In this document: piece by piece, positions 1-6,562 of the stretch
Layout of the letters: each line of letters begins with the position of its first letter
Numbering within the stretch: the first letter of the stretch is position 1
Assembly (NCBI GenBank): GCA_003500135.1
Contig: DNTA01000221.1
Location: 1-10,105 of the forward strand
DNA length: 10,105 nucleotides
Origin: Cytophagales bacterium
GTDB lineage: Bacteria > Bacteroidota > Bacteroidia > Cytophagales > Cyclobacteriaceae
Direction of reading: 5' to 3'
The notes under the pieces: generated by a model
The model's database searches: none
Told to the model about the DNA's origin: nothing
What the model saw: only the letters and a program-made list of their open reading frames with translations
Program-made: the position numbers and the translations under genes

Positions 1-162
1 CGAGTTTTTAAGCAGGCCCTAAATATACTTGCCTAGCTCCATGCCAAAGATACATAGTGATGTTCCTCAGACCATTGCTGGTACTATTGGGTATTTGGGT
101 CAGGATTATGTTTTATTAATGGTTGTACTATTTGAAATTGAACTAGGCATTTAGTCCACAAT

Positions 163-424
163 ATGGCAGATTCAATATTAGATTCCTCGTCAGAGATGCT
201 GGTTTTCTTGCCTATGTTTTGCCATGCTTCAATTGAGATCGCCCTTAAAATCGCTGGCATACTAGATGTATCATTGGATTGCCTCACAGGTAAAACCGAT
301 GTAGAAATGGACAAGTACACGCAAAAGTGTATCTTGGAGTTTTCTAAGTTTAAAGAAGCTGAGAGGGACCATATCCGTGATCCATGCATTCATCTCCAAA
401 AGAAAGATTCAGTCAATTATGTGA
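163..424 (+). pseudogene. Decayed XRE-family (Cro/CI-type) regulator, C-terminal part
   Basis: The frame reads SIEIALKIAGILDVSLDCLT followed by GKTDVEMDKYTQKCILEFSK. This is the typical end of an XRE helix-turn-helix domain plus the linker found in small DNA-binding regulators of this class. The recognisable part begins near position 228. The usual N-terminal half (LSQ..LA...V....IS.YE) is absent, and the preceding residues look unrelated. After the codons for ERDHI the intact frame runs on with non-family sequence. The next frame (from about 373) gives VIHAFISKRKIQSIM and a stop at 422-424, which resembles the family's VIDAFI.K tail, so a frameshift is likely. It points away from the toxin array. 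It is probably a dead fragment at the edge of the island. The family assignment is from pattern recognition only. Confidence 0.6.
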
Positions 425-459
425 TTTGACCTATCAATACTAAAAATTAATAAGGTCAA

Positions 460-924
460 TTAAAAGTGTAGACAAAAGCCTTTCAACGAATTGTTATTAT
501 TTACTAATGCATAGCATTTTTTAGACACTTTGTATGCTTGAAGATTATCAGCTTCACTATCAAATAGTATTTTCAAAATTGTCTGAGATTTATTCAGAAT
601 TACTTTATAATTAGGATAATTATAGCTCTGATGATTCAATGAGTTTTCATCAATCCGAAGAACACCGAAGTCTATAATATTGATCTCATTAATTAATTTA
701 TCTTCAACCATAATCCACTTCCTCTTAGGTATCAAAAGATCAAAGTTTTCCAATATCCTTTCTGCATTGATATCAAAAATAAGCCATCCATCTATGTCCA
801 TGCCATATTTCCAATCACTCGTTTTTATACTAGTGACTTCTAAAATACCTGACTCATCATCATATTTAGGAAATAGCTCTCCCACATTAGATGATTTCAC
901 CAATTCGATCTTAATCTCTTTCAT
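460..924 (-). CDS. Putative immunity protein for RHS tip A (unknown family)
   Basis: A 154-residue protein starting MKEIKIELVKSS, 7 bp downstream of the stop of RHS tip A and on the same strand. That is the standard place for the cognate immunity gene of a polymorphic toxin. It has no signal peptide and no membrane segment, so it should stay in the cytoplasm, which fits a partner toxin with an RNase-like fold. The middle carries a hydrophobic, acidic stretch (DIDGWLIFDI, around residues 44-53), and the protein is rich in Ile, Asn and Asp. I do not recognise a named immunity family. The role is inferred from position and size. It is the last gene of the array on this strand. Confidence 0.7.
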   Translation of the reverse strand: MKEIKIELVKSSNVGELFPKYDDESGILEVTSIKTSDWKYGMDIDGWLIFDINAERILENFDLLIPKRKWIMVEDKLINEINIIDFGVLRIDENSLNHQSYNYPNYKVILNKSQTILKILFDSEADNLQAYKVSKKCYALVNNNNSLKGFCLHF

Positions 925-931
925 TTAAAAA

Positions 932-1855
932 TTAATTAGGCCTCCATTTAATCGGTAACCAATCTGGAGAAGGCTTACCTTCAAAAACGGTTATTGCTGT
1001 ACCTCCAGATGGTTGAGTCACTGCCACTGATATTTTATGACGACTGAGGTGTCTTATATAATTTCCAGTATTTGGATTATAGTATAGTCTTCCTTTATTA
1101 TACGCCTCAATTGCTAGTACCGTAGTAATACCTCGGCTTCCTCGTTGTACCAGTCTATTCCTAAAATGCTTTGTGGTTTTAAAAGGGAATTTCTTGAGTC
1201 CAGGTGTAAAAGGAGCACCACCTTGCATTCCATCTTCTAAATCAACTTCACTTCCTGATAAGCCGTTTAATTCCCTCCATAACTCAAAGGCTGCAGGAAC
1301 ACCTTCTTTTACATTATGTATAAATGACTCATTCAAATAAAGATGTCTTCCTGGTGCACTAGCTAGATCAAATGTTGATATCTGCATAAGTTTCCTAAAT
1401 GCAATCTCTTCTGCTTTAGTCCAAGCATTCCCTTGAACTACAACATCATTTAAAAATGACATATCATTTCCTGGATCGCTATACTGACTAAATCCATCAG
1501 GACAACTAATTGCATAACCATTTGCATCGTAACAAGTTCCACCATCAGGGTCAAACGTATTCTTAGGATTATTCCCCATCCCTAGATAAGGTGAATAAAA
1601 CTGCTTATAAGGATCCGTACTAATCCACCTCCCAATGACCGGATCATACATCCTCAGTTCAAAAGCATTCCATCCAGTCTCTTCGGTTTCATCCTCGGCG
1701 TACTCTCTCCCGCATAAAGGGCGGGACAGGCCTTGATAGCCATACCTGTAACCATCTCCCCCCGCAGCCATAGAAAGGCCAAAAGGATAGTAGCTGGCGT
1801 AGTGCAGTACTCCTGGACTGGCGCTACGGTTAAAAGTTTGCCTTACATTACCCAA
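932..1855 (-). CDS. Orphan RHS tip A: RHS core fragment with C-terminal RNase-like toxin domain
   Basis: This is the longest RHS fragment here. From the TTG at 1855 (307 residues) it carries SYYPFGLSMAAGGDGYRYGY (residues 21-40), RMYDPVIGRWISTDP (68-82), SPYLGMGNNP (88-97) and DPDG (102-105), which end the RHS core. A linker with NDVVVQG follows, then a domain with no RHS similarity. The last ~85 residues have the pattern TKHFRNRLVQRG (228-239), ITTVLAIEAYNKGR (243-256) and GTAITVFEG (285-293). This resembles BECR-fold (RelE/colicin-D-like, DUF4258-like) RNase toxins, with His230 and Arg234 as candidate active residues. The open frame extends to 1882 and includes KVVKDHLGNVR, a core RHS motif overlapping the stop of the previous immunity gene. 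No convincing start codon exists, so it may be a silent cassette or be translated by coupling to the gene before it. Confidence 0.75.
   Translation of the reverse strand: MGNVRQTFNRSASPGVLHYASYYPFGLSMAAGGDGYRYGYQGLSRPLCGREYAEDETEETGWNAFELRMYDPVIGRWISTDPYKQFYSPYLGMGNNPKNTFDPDGGTCYDANGYAISCPDGFSQYSDPGNDMSFLNDVVVQGNAWTKAEEIAFRKLMQISTFDLASAPGRHLYLNESFIHNVKEGVPAAFELWRELNGLSGSEVDLEDGMQGGAPFTPGLKKFPFKTTKHFRNRLVQRGSRGITTVLAIEAYNKGRLYYNPNTGNYIRHLSRHKISVAVTQPSGGTAITVFEGKPSPDWLPIKWRPN
1622..1732 (-). repeat. RHS tip conserved block, copy A
   Basis: About 110 bp encoding GLSRPLCGREYAEDETEETG through RMYDPVIGRW. It is nearly identical to the copies at 3338, 4647 and 7741. It includes the hairpin TCCCGC-N7-GCGGGA at 1708-1726. 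Conservation extends to silent positions, so it is a likely site for homologous recombination between tips. Confidence 0.85.
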
Positions 1856-1863
1856 ATGATCTT

Positions 1864-2628
1864 TTACAACTTTATTATGATATCATCTAATACAATTAAT
1901 AGATATTTTAACTCAGTTGGTGTGTATACCCCTTCGGAAATTATACTTTTTATTGTGTCTTCTTCGTTCAAAAAGATAAAACTTGATTTTCTTAAATGCG
2001 TTTCTGAACTTCTTGATAAATATTCACTCTTAAGTTCATGAGGATTGATTTGCTGAATAATATTTTTCAACCCTAACTCATCTATTTTTTCAATACTTAA
2101 TTCATTGAAAGTATTATTTTTTTTTAATAAGAGTTTATAATCTTTTGTGATATGCAAAACATAATTTGGGCAATTATTGCTTTCAAAAAATGATGATATG
2201 ACCATATCATAATCATGATTAATGGTTTCTGGTTCCAGTCTTTTTACTTTTTGATAAATTTCAAAAGTTCCGTTTTTCTTAACCAAAAACAAGGAATCTT
2301 CATTTAAGTATTGAATTTTGTAATTCCACTCATCAGAAGAATCACAAAGCAATACTTTATCTCCCAATAAATTGAAATCACTTATGGTTCCGAAATACTT
2401 ATCTTCAAGATCATAATTTATAAATCCAGGCAATTTCTGTACAGTATTATCATGATTAAAAATCAGATAATATGGAGTTTCTTCTTTTTCAAAAACGATA
2501 CAATTAATACCATATGGTAGAGTGTCGTTTGTTTTAATAAGTTTCCATTTCCCAATAAGCTCATTTTTCATGCTCTTACAACTCGATAAACAAAACAAGG
2601 CAATTATGATGAATTTAATGACTCTCAT
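1864..2628 (-). CDS. Lipoprotein immunity candidate for metallopeptidase tip B
   Basis: A 254-residue protein with an N-terminal lipoprotein signal: MRVIKFIIIALFCLSSC, a charged start, a hydrophobic core and a lipobox LSSC with the acylated Cys at position 17. The mature protein begins with ELIGKWKLI, a GxW motif as in lipocalin-like Bacteroidota lipoproteins. The rest has no motif I recognise. Its ATG overlaps the last 14 bp of the tip B gene, so the two are translationally coupled and the protein is best read as the immunity partner. A lipid-anchored immunity protein suggests that the toxin is met in the envelope, not in the cytoplasm (inference). The stop codon (1864-1866) lies inside DNA that, in another frame, encodes the RHS motif KVVKDHLGNVR of tip A. 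Confidence 0.75.
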   Translation of the reverse strand: MRVIKFIIIALFCLSSCKSMKNELIGKWKLIKTNDTLPYGINCIVFEKEETPYYLIFNHDNTVQKLPGFINYDLEDKYFGTISDFNLLGDKVLLCDSSDEWNYKIQYLNEDSLFLVKKNGTFEIYQKVKRLEPETINHDYDMVISSFFESNNCPNYVLHITKDYKLLLKKNNTFNELSIEKIDELGLKNIIQQINPHELKSEYLSRSSETHLRKSSFIFLNEEDTIKSIISEGVYTPTELKYLLIVLDDIIIKL

Positions 2629-3367
2629 TTTCTAAAAGATAATTATAATTTTCTAACATATCTTGTTTAAATGAGTCACCTACTTTTTTCCAAGTAGGAT
2701 GGGCAAATTGTAGTTCATAAGCCTTATAATGAGGTCCATTACCCTTTCCATATAGCATAATTGCATGTCCCAAAAACTCATGAATCCCTACAGCATTTTG
2801 GAGGTTTTCTACAGTAGTTTTATACCCCTGATTAAGTCTTCTATTTGTCATACCAATTGTCAATTTAACTGGGTAATTACCAACTCCATTGATATAACTA
2901 GTGCTAAATTCATTTGATATTGCGGCGCCATCATTATATTTTATACCACCCATTCTATCATATAAAGATATAATTGACTTTAATAATAAACTCATATCCA
3001 TTTCCGGTAATTGACTAAGGACATGATTGAAAACTTTTGCCATAGAAGATAATCCTAAATTAGCACTAGAAATGTAATTAGCAAATACTCCTTCTTCTGC
3101 TAACTCCATCACAAAATTATGGTCTAATGTTTTTTCACCATTGAAAGTAAATCCTTTATAGTCTGCCTCATCCATAATGATTATATCACCTTCAAATCCC
3201 TCACTATCAACACCTAAAAAGTCACCCTCACTTGTATAAATTGGTGAAGCATTTCTTCCGTCACTATCTATTAATTGTAATGGATTATTACCCATCCCTA
3301 AATAAGGACTGGCAAATTGCCGTGCCGGGTCAACCGAAATCCATCTCCCGATCACCGGATCATACAT
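2615..3367 (-). CDS. Orphan RHS tip B with zinc-metallopeptidase-like toxin domain
   Basis: From the first in-frame ATG (3367) the protein has 250 residues. It opens with the RHS core end MYDPVIGRWISVDPARQF and SPYLGMGNNP (20-29), with IDSDG in place of the usual DPDG. The C-terminal domain carries NAVGIHEFLGHAI. The HEFLGH motif (196-201) matches the HExxH zinc-binding site, followed by His213 and Glu218 in GPHYKAYELQ, which could supply the third ligand. The end FAHPTWKKV is typical of related peptidase tips in Bacteroidota as I recall them. The toxin is therefore probably a protease. The frame is open to 3448 (through SLSRPLCGREYAEDETEETG) but is cut off by TAA-TAG at 3449-3454, so upstream RHS sequence is out of frame. 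It overlaps the lipoprotein gene by 14 bp. Confidence 0.8.
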   Translation of the reverse strand: MYDPVIGRWISVDPARQFASPYLGMGNNPLQLIDSDGRNASPIYTSEGDFLGVDSEGFEGDIIIMDEADYKGFTFNGEKTLDHNFVMELAEEGVFANYISSANLGLSSMAKVFNHVLSQLPEMDMSLLLKSIISLYDRMGGIKYNDGAAISNEFSTSYINGVGNYPVKLTIGMTNRRLNQGYKTTVENLQNAVGIHEFLGHAIMLYGKGNGPHYKAYELQFAHPTWKKVGDSFKQDMLENYNYLLENESH

Positions 3368-3447
3368 CCTTGCTTCAAAAGCATTCCATCCGGTCTCTTC
3401 GGTTTCATCCTCGGCGTACTCTCTCCCGCATAAAGGGCGGGACAGGC
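3338..3447 (-). repeat. RHS tip conserved block, copy B
   Basis: Second copy of the ~110-bp block, with hairpin TCCCGC-N7-GCGGGA at 3424-3442. Beyond 3447 it continues into a segment of about 50 bp shared only with copy D. That segment still encodes GYRY but then meets two stops in the RHS frame. Confidence 0.85.
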
Positions 3448-3500
3448 TCTATTAAACATAGCGATAACCCTCTCACCCGGCTGCCATCTAAAATTGCAAG

Positions 3501-3536
3501 GCAAGTTTTGCAAAAAGGAAACTAGCGTCGATGGGG
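3501..3536 (-). repeat. Cassette-junction repeat, copy B
   Basis: On the plus strand it reads GTTTTGCAAAAAGGAAAC, then a short spacer, then GTCGATGGGG. Similar strings occur at 4811-4844 and 5461-5492, and a weaker one at 7901-7940. Each lies at a cassette border between an immunity stop and the next RHS fragment or its scar. Function unknown. Confidence 0.4.
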
Positions 3537-3561
3537 TTACATTAATAAAATCAATAATCAT

Positions 3562-3858
3562 TTATTTTATAAAATTAAAAATAATAACTGAAATTAGAAG
3601 TATAAATAAATACACCCAGATTTCGGCTTTAAATAATTTTTTTTGATAATTTTTGATTGAAAGATACTTACTAATTAATTCGCTATATATTTTATTTACC
3701 ATGAACTCTTCCCTAATTTCGAATTCAAATGTTGGTTTGGAAGTTGGTTTAAAATCATAAAAATTTGTTGAGAAATTACTATAATTTTTTAGTGTCGTTA
3801 GCTTATCATTCAAAAAAATAATCTTTTGTTTAACGATATTAATTCTATGTGAATACAT
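3562..3858 (-). CDS. Small membrane-anchored immunity candidate for tip C
   Basis: A 98-residue protein starting MYSHRINIVKQK. Residues 1-75 are basic and polar, with probable helices. Residues 79-97 (from AEIWVYLF to the end) form one hydrophobic helix, so it is probably a tail-anchored inner-membrane protein. It lies 77 bp downstream of the tip C stop on the same strand, a wider gap than in the other cassettes, and is taken to be its immunity protein by position. A membrane-bound immunity protein would fit a toxin that acts on or at the membrane (inference). I do not recognise a family. Its TAA is followed directly by an ATG (3561) that opens a 69-codon frame ending at 3352, just past the start of tip B. 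Confidence 0.6.
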   Translation of the reverse strand: MYSHRINIVKQKIIFLNDKLTTLKNYSNFSTNFYDFKPTSKPTFEFEIREEFMVNKIYSELISKYLSIKNYQKKLFKAEIWVYLFILLISVIIFNFIK

Positions 3859-3935
3859 GTATCCATAACGAAATAAAAACGTGGCTATATTAAATATTTA
3901 CTATAATTATTAATTCCTTCATAAGATATATTAAA

Positions 3936-4799
3936 TTATAATCCACTAAAACGTGCACCAATAAAACCACTTACTTCGATTCCCGCGTTAAAACTACCAA
4001 AACCTATTGATCGTGCCCAATTTTCGGAAAAACCTATGACAGGATAAGTGCCGTGAACACTATCATAATTCGCTCCAGTTCTAATAATCTTATATCCAGT
4101 ACTGAATGTCCCTTTGTATGATTCCTTAAATGGATTTAGTTGTAATTTTGATTCGTAATCCCCATATAGTGCTTCAATTTGATATGAAAAATTTACATTT
4201 CCAGATGAAAGATCTACATATCCCCCATCATTAAACCTATCGTATCCGAATTCCAAATTAATAAGATCAACACTTCCTACATCATATCTTTGGCCATATA
4301 TAAATTTATCTTCATAACTTAACTTTCCATATCTTATAGCTGCACTAAAATTAGTGACAAATTCAGCCTTAAAAGTCATCCAAGTTGGTAACTTACCATT
4401 TCTGACCGCATCTGCTTCAACTTCTGAAAGACCAGCAGAAATTTCAACCTCTTCAAGTTTCATGGATAAATTATCAGGCCAAATCCATTCATATCCATCT
4501 ACATCGCCTGTTACACCAATTAAATTAACTTCTTTACCAGTATTATTATCTTTATACCAATCTCGACCATCAGGATCCACTCCATTTATTGGGTCGTTGC
4601 CCATCCCTAAATAAGGACTTGCAAACTGCCTTGCCGGATCGATACTAATCCACCTCCCGATCACCGGATCATACATCCTTGCTTCAAAAGCATTCCATCC
4701 GGTCTCTTCGGTTTCATCCTCGGCGTACTCTCTCCCGCATAAAGGGCGGGACAGGCCTTGGTAACCGTATCGGTACCGGTCTCCACCTTCGGACAACAA
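3936..4799 (-). CDS. Orphan RHS tip C with beta-rich, Gly-rich toxin domain of unknown type
   Basis: From the TTG at 4799 the protein has 287 residues. It has the RHS core end: GGDRYRYGYQG (5-15), the inserted LSRPLCGRE (16-24), RMYDPVIGRW (41-50), SPYLGMGNDP (61-70) and VDPDG (74-78). A linker with KLEEVEISAG (114-123) follows. The remaining ~160 residues are rich in Gly, Tyr, Phe and Ser with alternating polar and hydrophobic residues (FGYDRFNDGGYVDLSSGNVN, IGFGSFNAGIEVSGFIGARF). This suggests beta strands, not an enzyme I can name. A pore-forming or membrane-active domain is possible because the neighbouring immunity candidate has a membrane helix. The frame is open to 4844, directly after the TAG of the previous immunity gene and in the same frame. 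No good start codon is seen. Confidence 0.7.
   Translation of the reverse strand: MLSEGGDRYRYGYQGLSRPLCGREYAEDETEETGWNAFEARMYDPVIGRWISIDPARQFASPYLGMGNDPINGVDPDGRDWYKDNNTGKEVNLIGVTGDVDGYEWIWPDNLSMKLEEVEISAGLSEVEADAVRNGKLPTWMTFKAEFVTNFSAAIRYGKLSYEDKFIYGQRYDVGSVDLINLEFGYDRFNDGGYVDLSSGNVNFSYQIEALYGDYESKLQLNPFKESYKGTFSTGYKIIRTGANYDSVHGTYPVIGFSENWARSIGFGSFNAGIEVSGFIGARFSGL
4647..4757 (-). repeat. RHS tip conserved block, copy C
   Basis: Third copy of the ~110-bp block, with hairpin TCCCGC-N7-GCGGGA at 4733-4751. Here, as in copy A, it stays in frame with upstream RHS sequence (DRYRYGYQG). Confidence 0.85.
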
Positions 4800-4810
4800 A
4801 ATTGTACAGA

Positions 4811-4844
4811 GGGTATTGCAAAAAAGTGATGCGCGTTGGTGGGG
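4811..4844 (-). repeat. Cassette-junction repeat, copy C
   Basis: On the plus strand it reads GGTATTGCAAAAAAGTGATG, then GCGTTGGTGGGG. It directly abuts the TAG stop (4845-4847) of the lipoprotein gene of the preceding cassette. Confidence 0.4.
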
Positions 4845-5348
4845 CTATTCTCTGTAACTTTTGTATGATTCAAAATCTCTGAAGATATTCTTTTTTTGAG
4901 TCTCCGTTATATCTCTTTTGATCCCTGCTTGATTCAAACTGATAACTTCTTTATTTGATACAAAAAAGATAACTTCTTTGATAGTGTAATCTTTTGCATC
5001 AAATTCATCATGCCATTTCGGTAATGAAAAGGACTTGAGTTCTCGTCTTAAGTAAATTAACTCACCATTGCATAGGTAATAATGAGATTTTAGATTCGCA
5101 TATTCCCCATCAAAATAAATTGACATTTTAACGAGTTCATTATCCTTGTAAAACCTTTTTAGATTTACAATAGCGATGTTTTTTATCCCAAAAGCCTCGA
5201 ATGATTTATTATCTGAGTCAGAATATAAATCGGCATCTTCAAAAGATTCTACTTTAAGAATATCCACTTTTAAATCAATTTCCTTTACTTTTTCTTGAAT
5301 ATTTTCAATGTCAACACATTGAAAAAATAAGAGTACTAATAGTATCAT
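4845..5348 (-). CDS. Lipoprotein immunity candidate, toxin partner deleted
   Basis: From the ATG at 5348 the protein has 167 residues and begins MILLVLLFFQC, a very short lipoprotein signal with Cys11 as the acylation site. The frame is open upstream to a TTG at 5402, which would add TSKTIN and a positive charge before the hydrophobic stretch, so the start is uncertain. The mature part is charged, with no motif I know (SFEDADLYSDSDNKSFEAFG, YFDGEYANLKSHYYLCNGEL). By type and position it is an immunity protein of the array, but there is no RHS tip upstream of it. Only a short open stretch at 5362-5412 might be the end of the lost toxin. Its TAG is followed directly by tip C in the same frame. 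Confidence 0.65.
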   Translation of the reverse strand: MILLVLLFFQCVDIENIQEKVKEIDLKVDILKVESFEDADLYSDSDNKSFEAFGIKNIAIVNLKRFYKDNELVKMSIYFDGEYANLKSHYYLCNGELIYLRRELKSFSLPKWHDEFDAKDYTIKEVIFFVSNKEVISLNQAGIKRDITETQKKNIFRDFESYKSYRE

Positions 5349-5361
5349 ATTTATGGTTTTA

Positions 5362-5412
5362 CTAGTTGTATTTTGGTCTTGCCACGTATTTAATTGTAGC
5401 AATTCCAGGAAA
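5362..5412 (-). pseudogene. Possible C-terminal scrap of a deleted toxin
   Basis: A short open stretch reads FPGIATIKYVARPKYN and then stops, 13 bp before the ATG of the lipoprotein gene at 5348. In the intact cassettes, toxin genes end within about 15 bp of the immunity start, so this is where the toxin should end. Upstream of it is a stop at once. The stretch is too short to prove; it rests on position and on looking like coding sequence. Confidence 0.3.
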
Positions 5413-5460
5413 TTACTTAAATAAAAACGAAAAAAAGTACAGGTGAATATTATTCAGCAC

Positions 5461-5492
5461 GCGTTTTGTAAAAAAGAAACGTTCGCCAGGGG
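5461..5492 (-). repeat. Cassette-junction repeat, orphan copy
   Basis: On the plus strand it reads GCGTTTTGTAAAAAAGAAAC, then GTTCGCCAGGGG. It lies in the 5413-5556 stretch, between one immunity stop and the scar of the next cassette. This stretch holds no gene. At 5532-5543 it also has ATTAAACATAGC, a 12-mer found in copies B and D of the tip repeat (3451-3462, 7854-7865). It looks like what was left after an RHS tip was deleted. Confidence 0.35.
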
Positions 5493-5556
5493 AAGACGAG
5501 TTGCGGACTCTAACAGCTTGGCATCTCGAAGCATTAAACATAGCAATTTTGCAAAG

Positions 5557-6154
5557 TTAATACCACAATGGGATTATTTCATCTATCACCCATTTACTGC
5601 TAGTCTTTACAGTATATACAATATATCCTGCACTACAATCATTACCACATTGAATTGCTAAATAATAGCATGCCCTATTTGATGTCTCATTTCTTATCAC
5701 ATTTGACACACTTATACTTCCAAAAAAATCTTCTCCATCAAAATCTACATTGCGTTCTATACTTTCTTGTTTGTGATAAAATATATATGAATCATGAATA
5801 CGTCCTTCTGAAATATTCAATTTTACTGAGTCATCCAGTACATGCAATAATGATCTTAACATTTCTAAGTTCTCACTTTTTATCTCATGATTTTCTTGCA
5901 AAACCCCCTCAATTGTAATACGCTTAACGTTATCAGGGTAGATATTATGAAACACCAAAATTCTATTTGTTACATCAATATTTTTAGTGATTGAGTCAAT
6001 TGAGGCATATAAGCAATCTCTAAATACAGCATCTTTATAATTAATTACATCATGAGACTGCTGATTTTTTTGCTTCTTTCCTTAAACATGCAGTTTGTAT
6101 GATAGTCATAACTACCAAAATAAGACTAAGTGTTGTTAATTTGACTTTTTCCAT
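5557..6154 (-). pseudogene. Frameshifted lipoprotein immunity gene
   Basis: The ATG at 6154 starts a lipoprotein signal, MEKVKLTTLSLILVVMTIIQ, followed by TAC with Cys23. The frame then hits a stop after KKSAVS. In the neighbouring frame the sequence continues without stops as NQQSHDVINYKDAV to the end IDEIIPLWY at 5557. Removing one A from the A7 run (plus-strand T7, 6065-6071) joins both parts into a 198-residue lipoprotein. This is a pseudogene, a phase-variable gene or a sequencing error. An annotation starting at the internal ATG (5958) would miss the signal peptide. The mature part has two Cys (CYYLAIQCGNDCSAGY) near the end and no family I recognise. It sits just behind a toxin scrap that overlaps its start, so it is an immunity gene by context. 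Confidence 0.7.
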
Positions 6155-6219
6155 GCTGGTATTTTATATGCTCCTTTAATTGTATCTCGGTAATTCAATT
6201 TCTTAGCCACCTTTAAGTC
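6136..6219 (-). pseudogene. C-terminal remnant of a deleted RHS toxin
   Basis: The minus strand reads PDLKVAKKLNYRDTIKGAYK, then IPAWKKSN and a stop. It overlaps the first 19 bp of the lipoprotein gene (ATG at 6154). A stop-coupled overlap of this size is also seen between tip B and its lipoprotein (14 bp), so this is very probably the last 28 codons of the cognate toxin. The frame ends at a TAG just where the inverted RelE-like fragment begins (about 6215-6225). This marks the break point that removed the rest of the toxin and its RHS part. Confidence 0.55.
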
Positions 6220-6498
6220 TGGCTAAAAAATATCGTTCCCTCAAATCGGAGATTGCTGATTTGATCGATGAACTGGAAACAGATCCTACCAAAGGCACTC
6301 ACCGGGGCAACGAAATATACAAATTCCGCCTGGCTATTGCTTCTAAAGGAAAAGGCAAGTCTAGCTGGGCTAGGGTCATGTCTTTAGTGCAAGTCACTGA
6401 AACTAACTAACCTCATACTGTTTTCCATCAACAACAAAGGTGAAAAAGATGATATCTCCGATAAGGAAATTAAGGCTCTCATCAATGCTCTGAGATGA
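6207..6498 (+). pseudogene. Decayed RelE/ParE-family toxin gene
   Basis: On the plus strand from 6216 the frame reads SLAKKYRSLKSEIADLIDEL, then NEIYKFRLAIASKGKGKSSW ARVMSLVQV, then a stop at 6408. The frame one base on continues LILFSINNKGEKDDISDKEI and KALINALR to a stop at 6496-6498. Together they match the usual layout of Bacteroidota RelE/HigB-like toxins: LAKKY.SLK, G...YK.RLAI.SKGKGKSGGARV, then Y.KSEK..ISDKE. The N-terminal codons are lost or shifted (TFK is seen at 6209-6217), and no antitoxin gene lies next to it. It is thus a dead type II toxin fragment. It lies in inverted orientation where the toxin of the neighbouring RHS cassette should be. Confidence 0.7.
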
Positions 6499-6499
6499 A

Positions 6500-6530
6500 A
6501 AAACCCAGCTTGATGCAAGGCTTTGGTTTT
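6500..6530. terminator. Bidirectional hairpin terminator
   Basis: AAAACC...AGC.TT pairs with AA.GCT...GGTTTT around the loop GATGC. T-rich runs follow on both strands: TTTTATTCTTTT on plus, and GGGTTTTTT on minus. It would end transcription of the RelE-like fragment and of the lipoprotein gene at 6563-7051, which ends about 30 bp away on the other strand. Confidence 0.5.
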
Positions 6531-6562
6531 ATTCTTTTACTTTACAGCACACCTTAGAACAG

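Noticed and set aside
1..162. Possible gene end or IS remnant at the left edge, and a minus-strand open frame 84-389
   Set aside because: No frame shows a recognisable protein, and the minus frame is antisense to the XRE-like fragment. Nothing can be supported.
4661..4873. Minus-strand frame ending CPALYAGESTPRMKPKRPDG and so on, also seen at 3352-3561
   Set aside because: It looks conserved between two copies only because the underlying 110-bp DNA block is conserved. It is out of frame with the RHS reading. It is kept only as a possible re-initiation leader.
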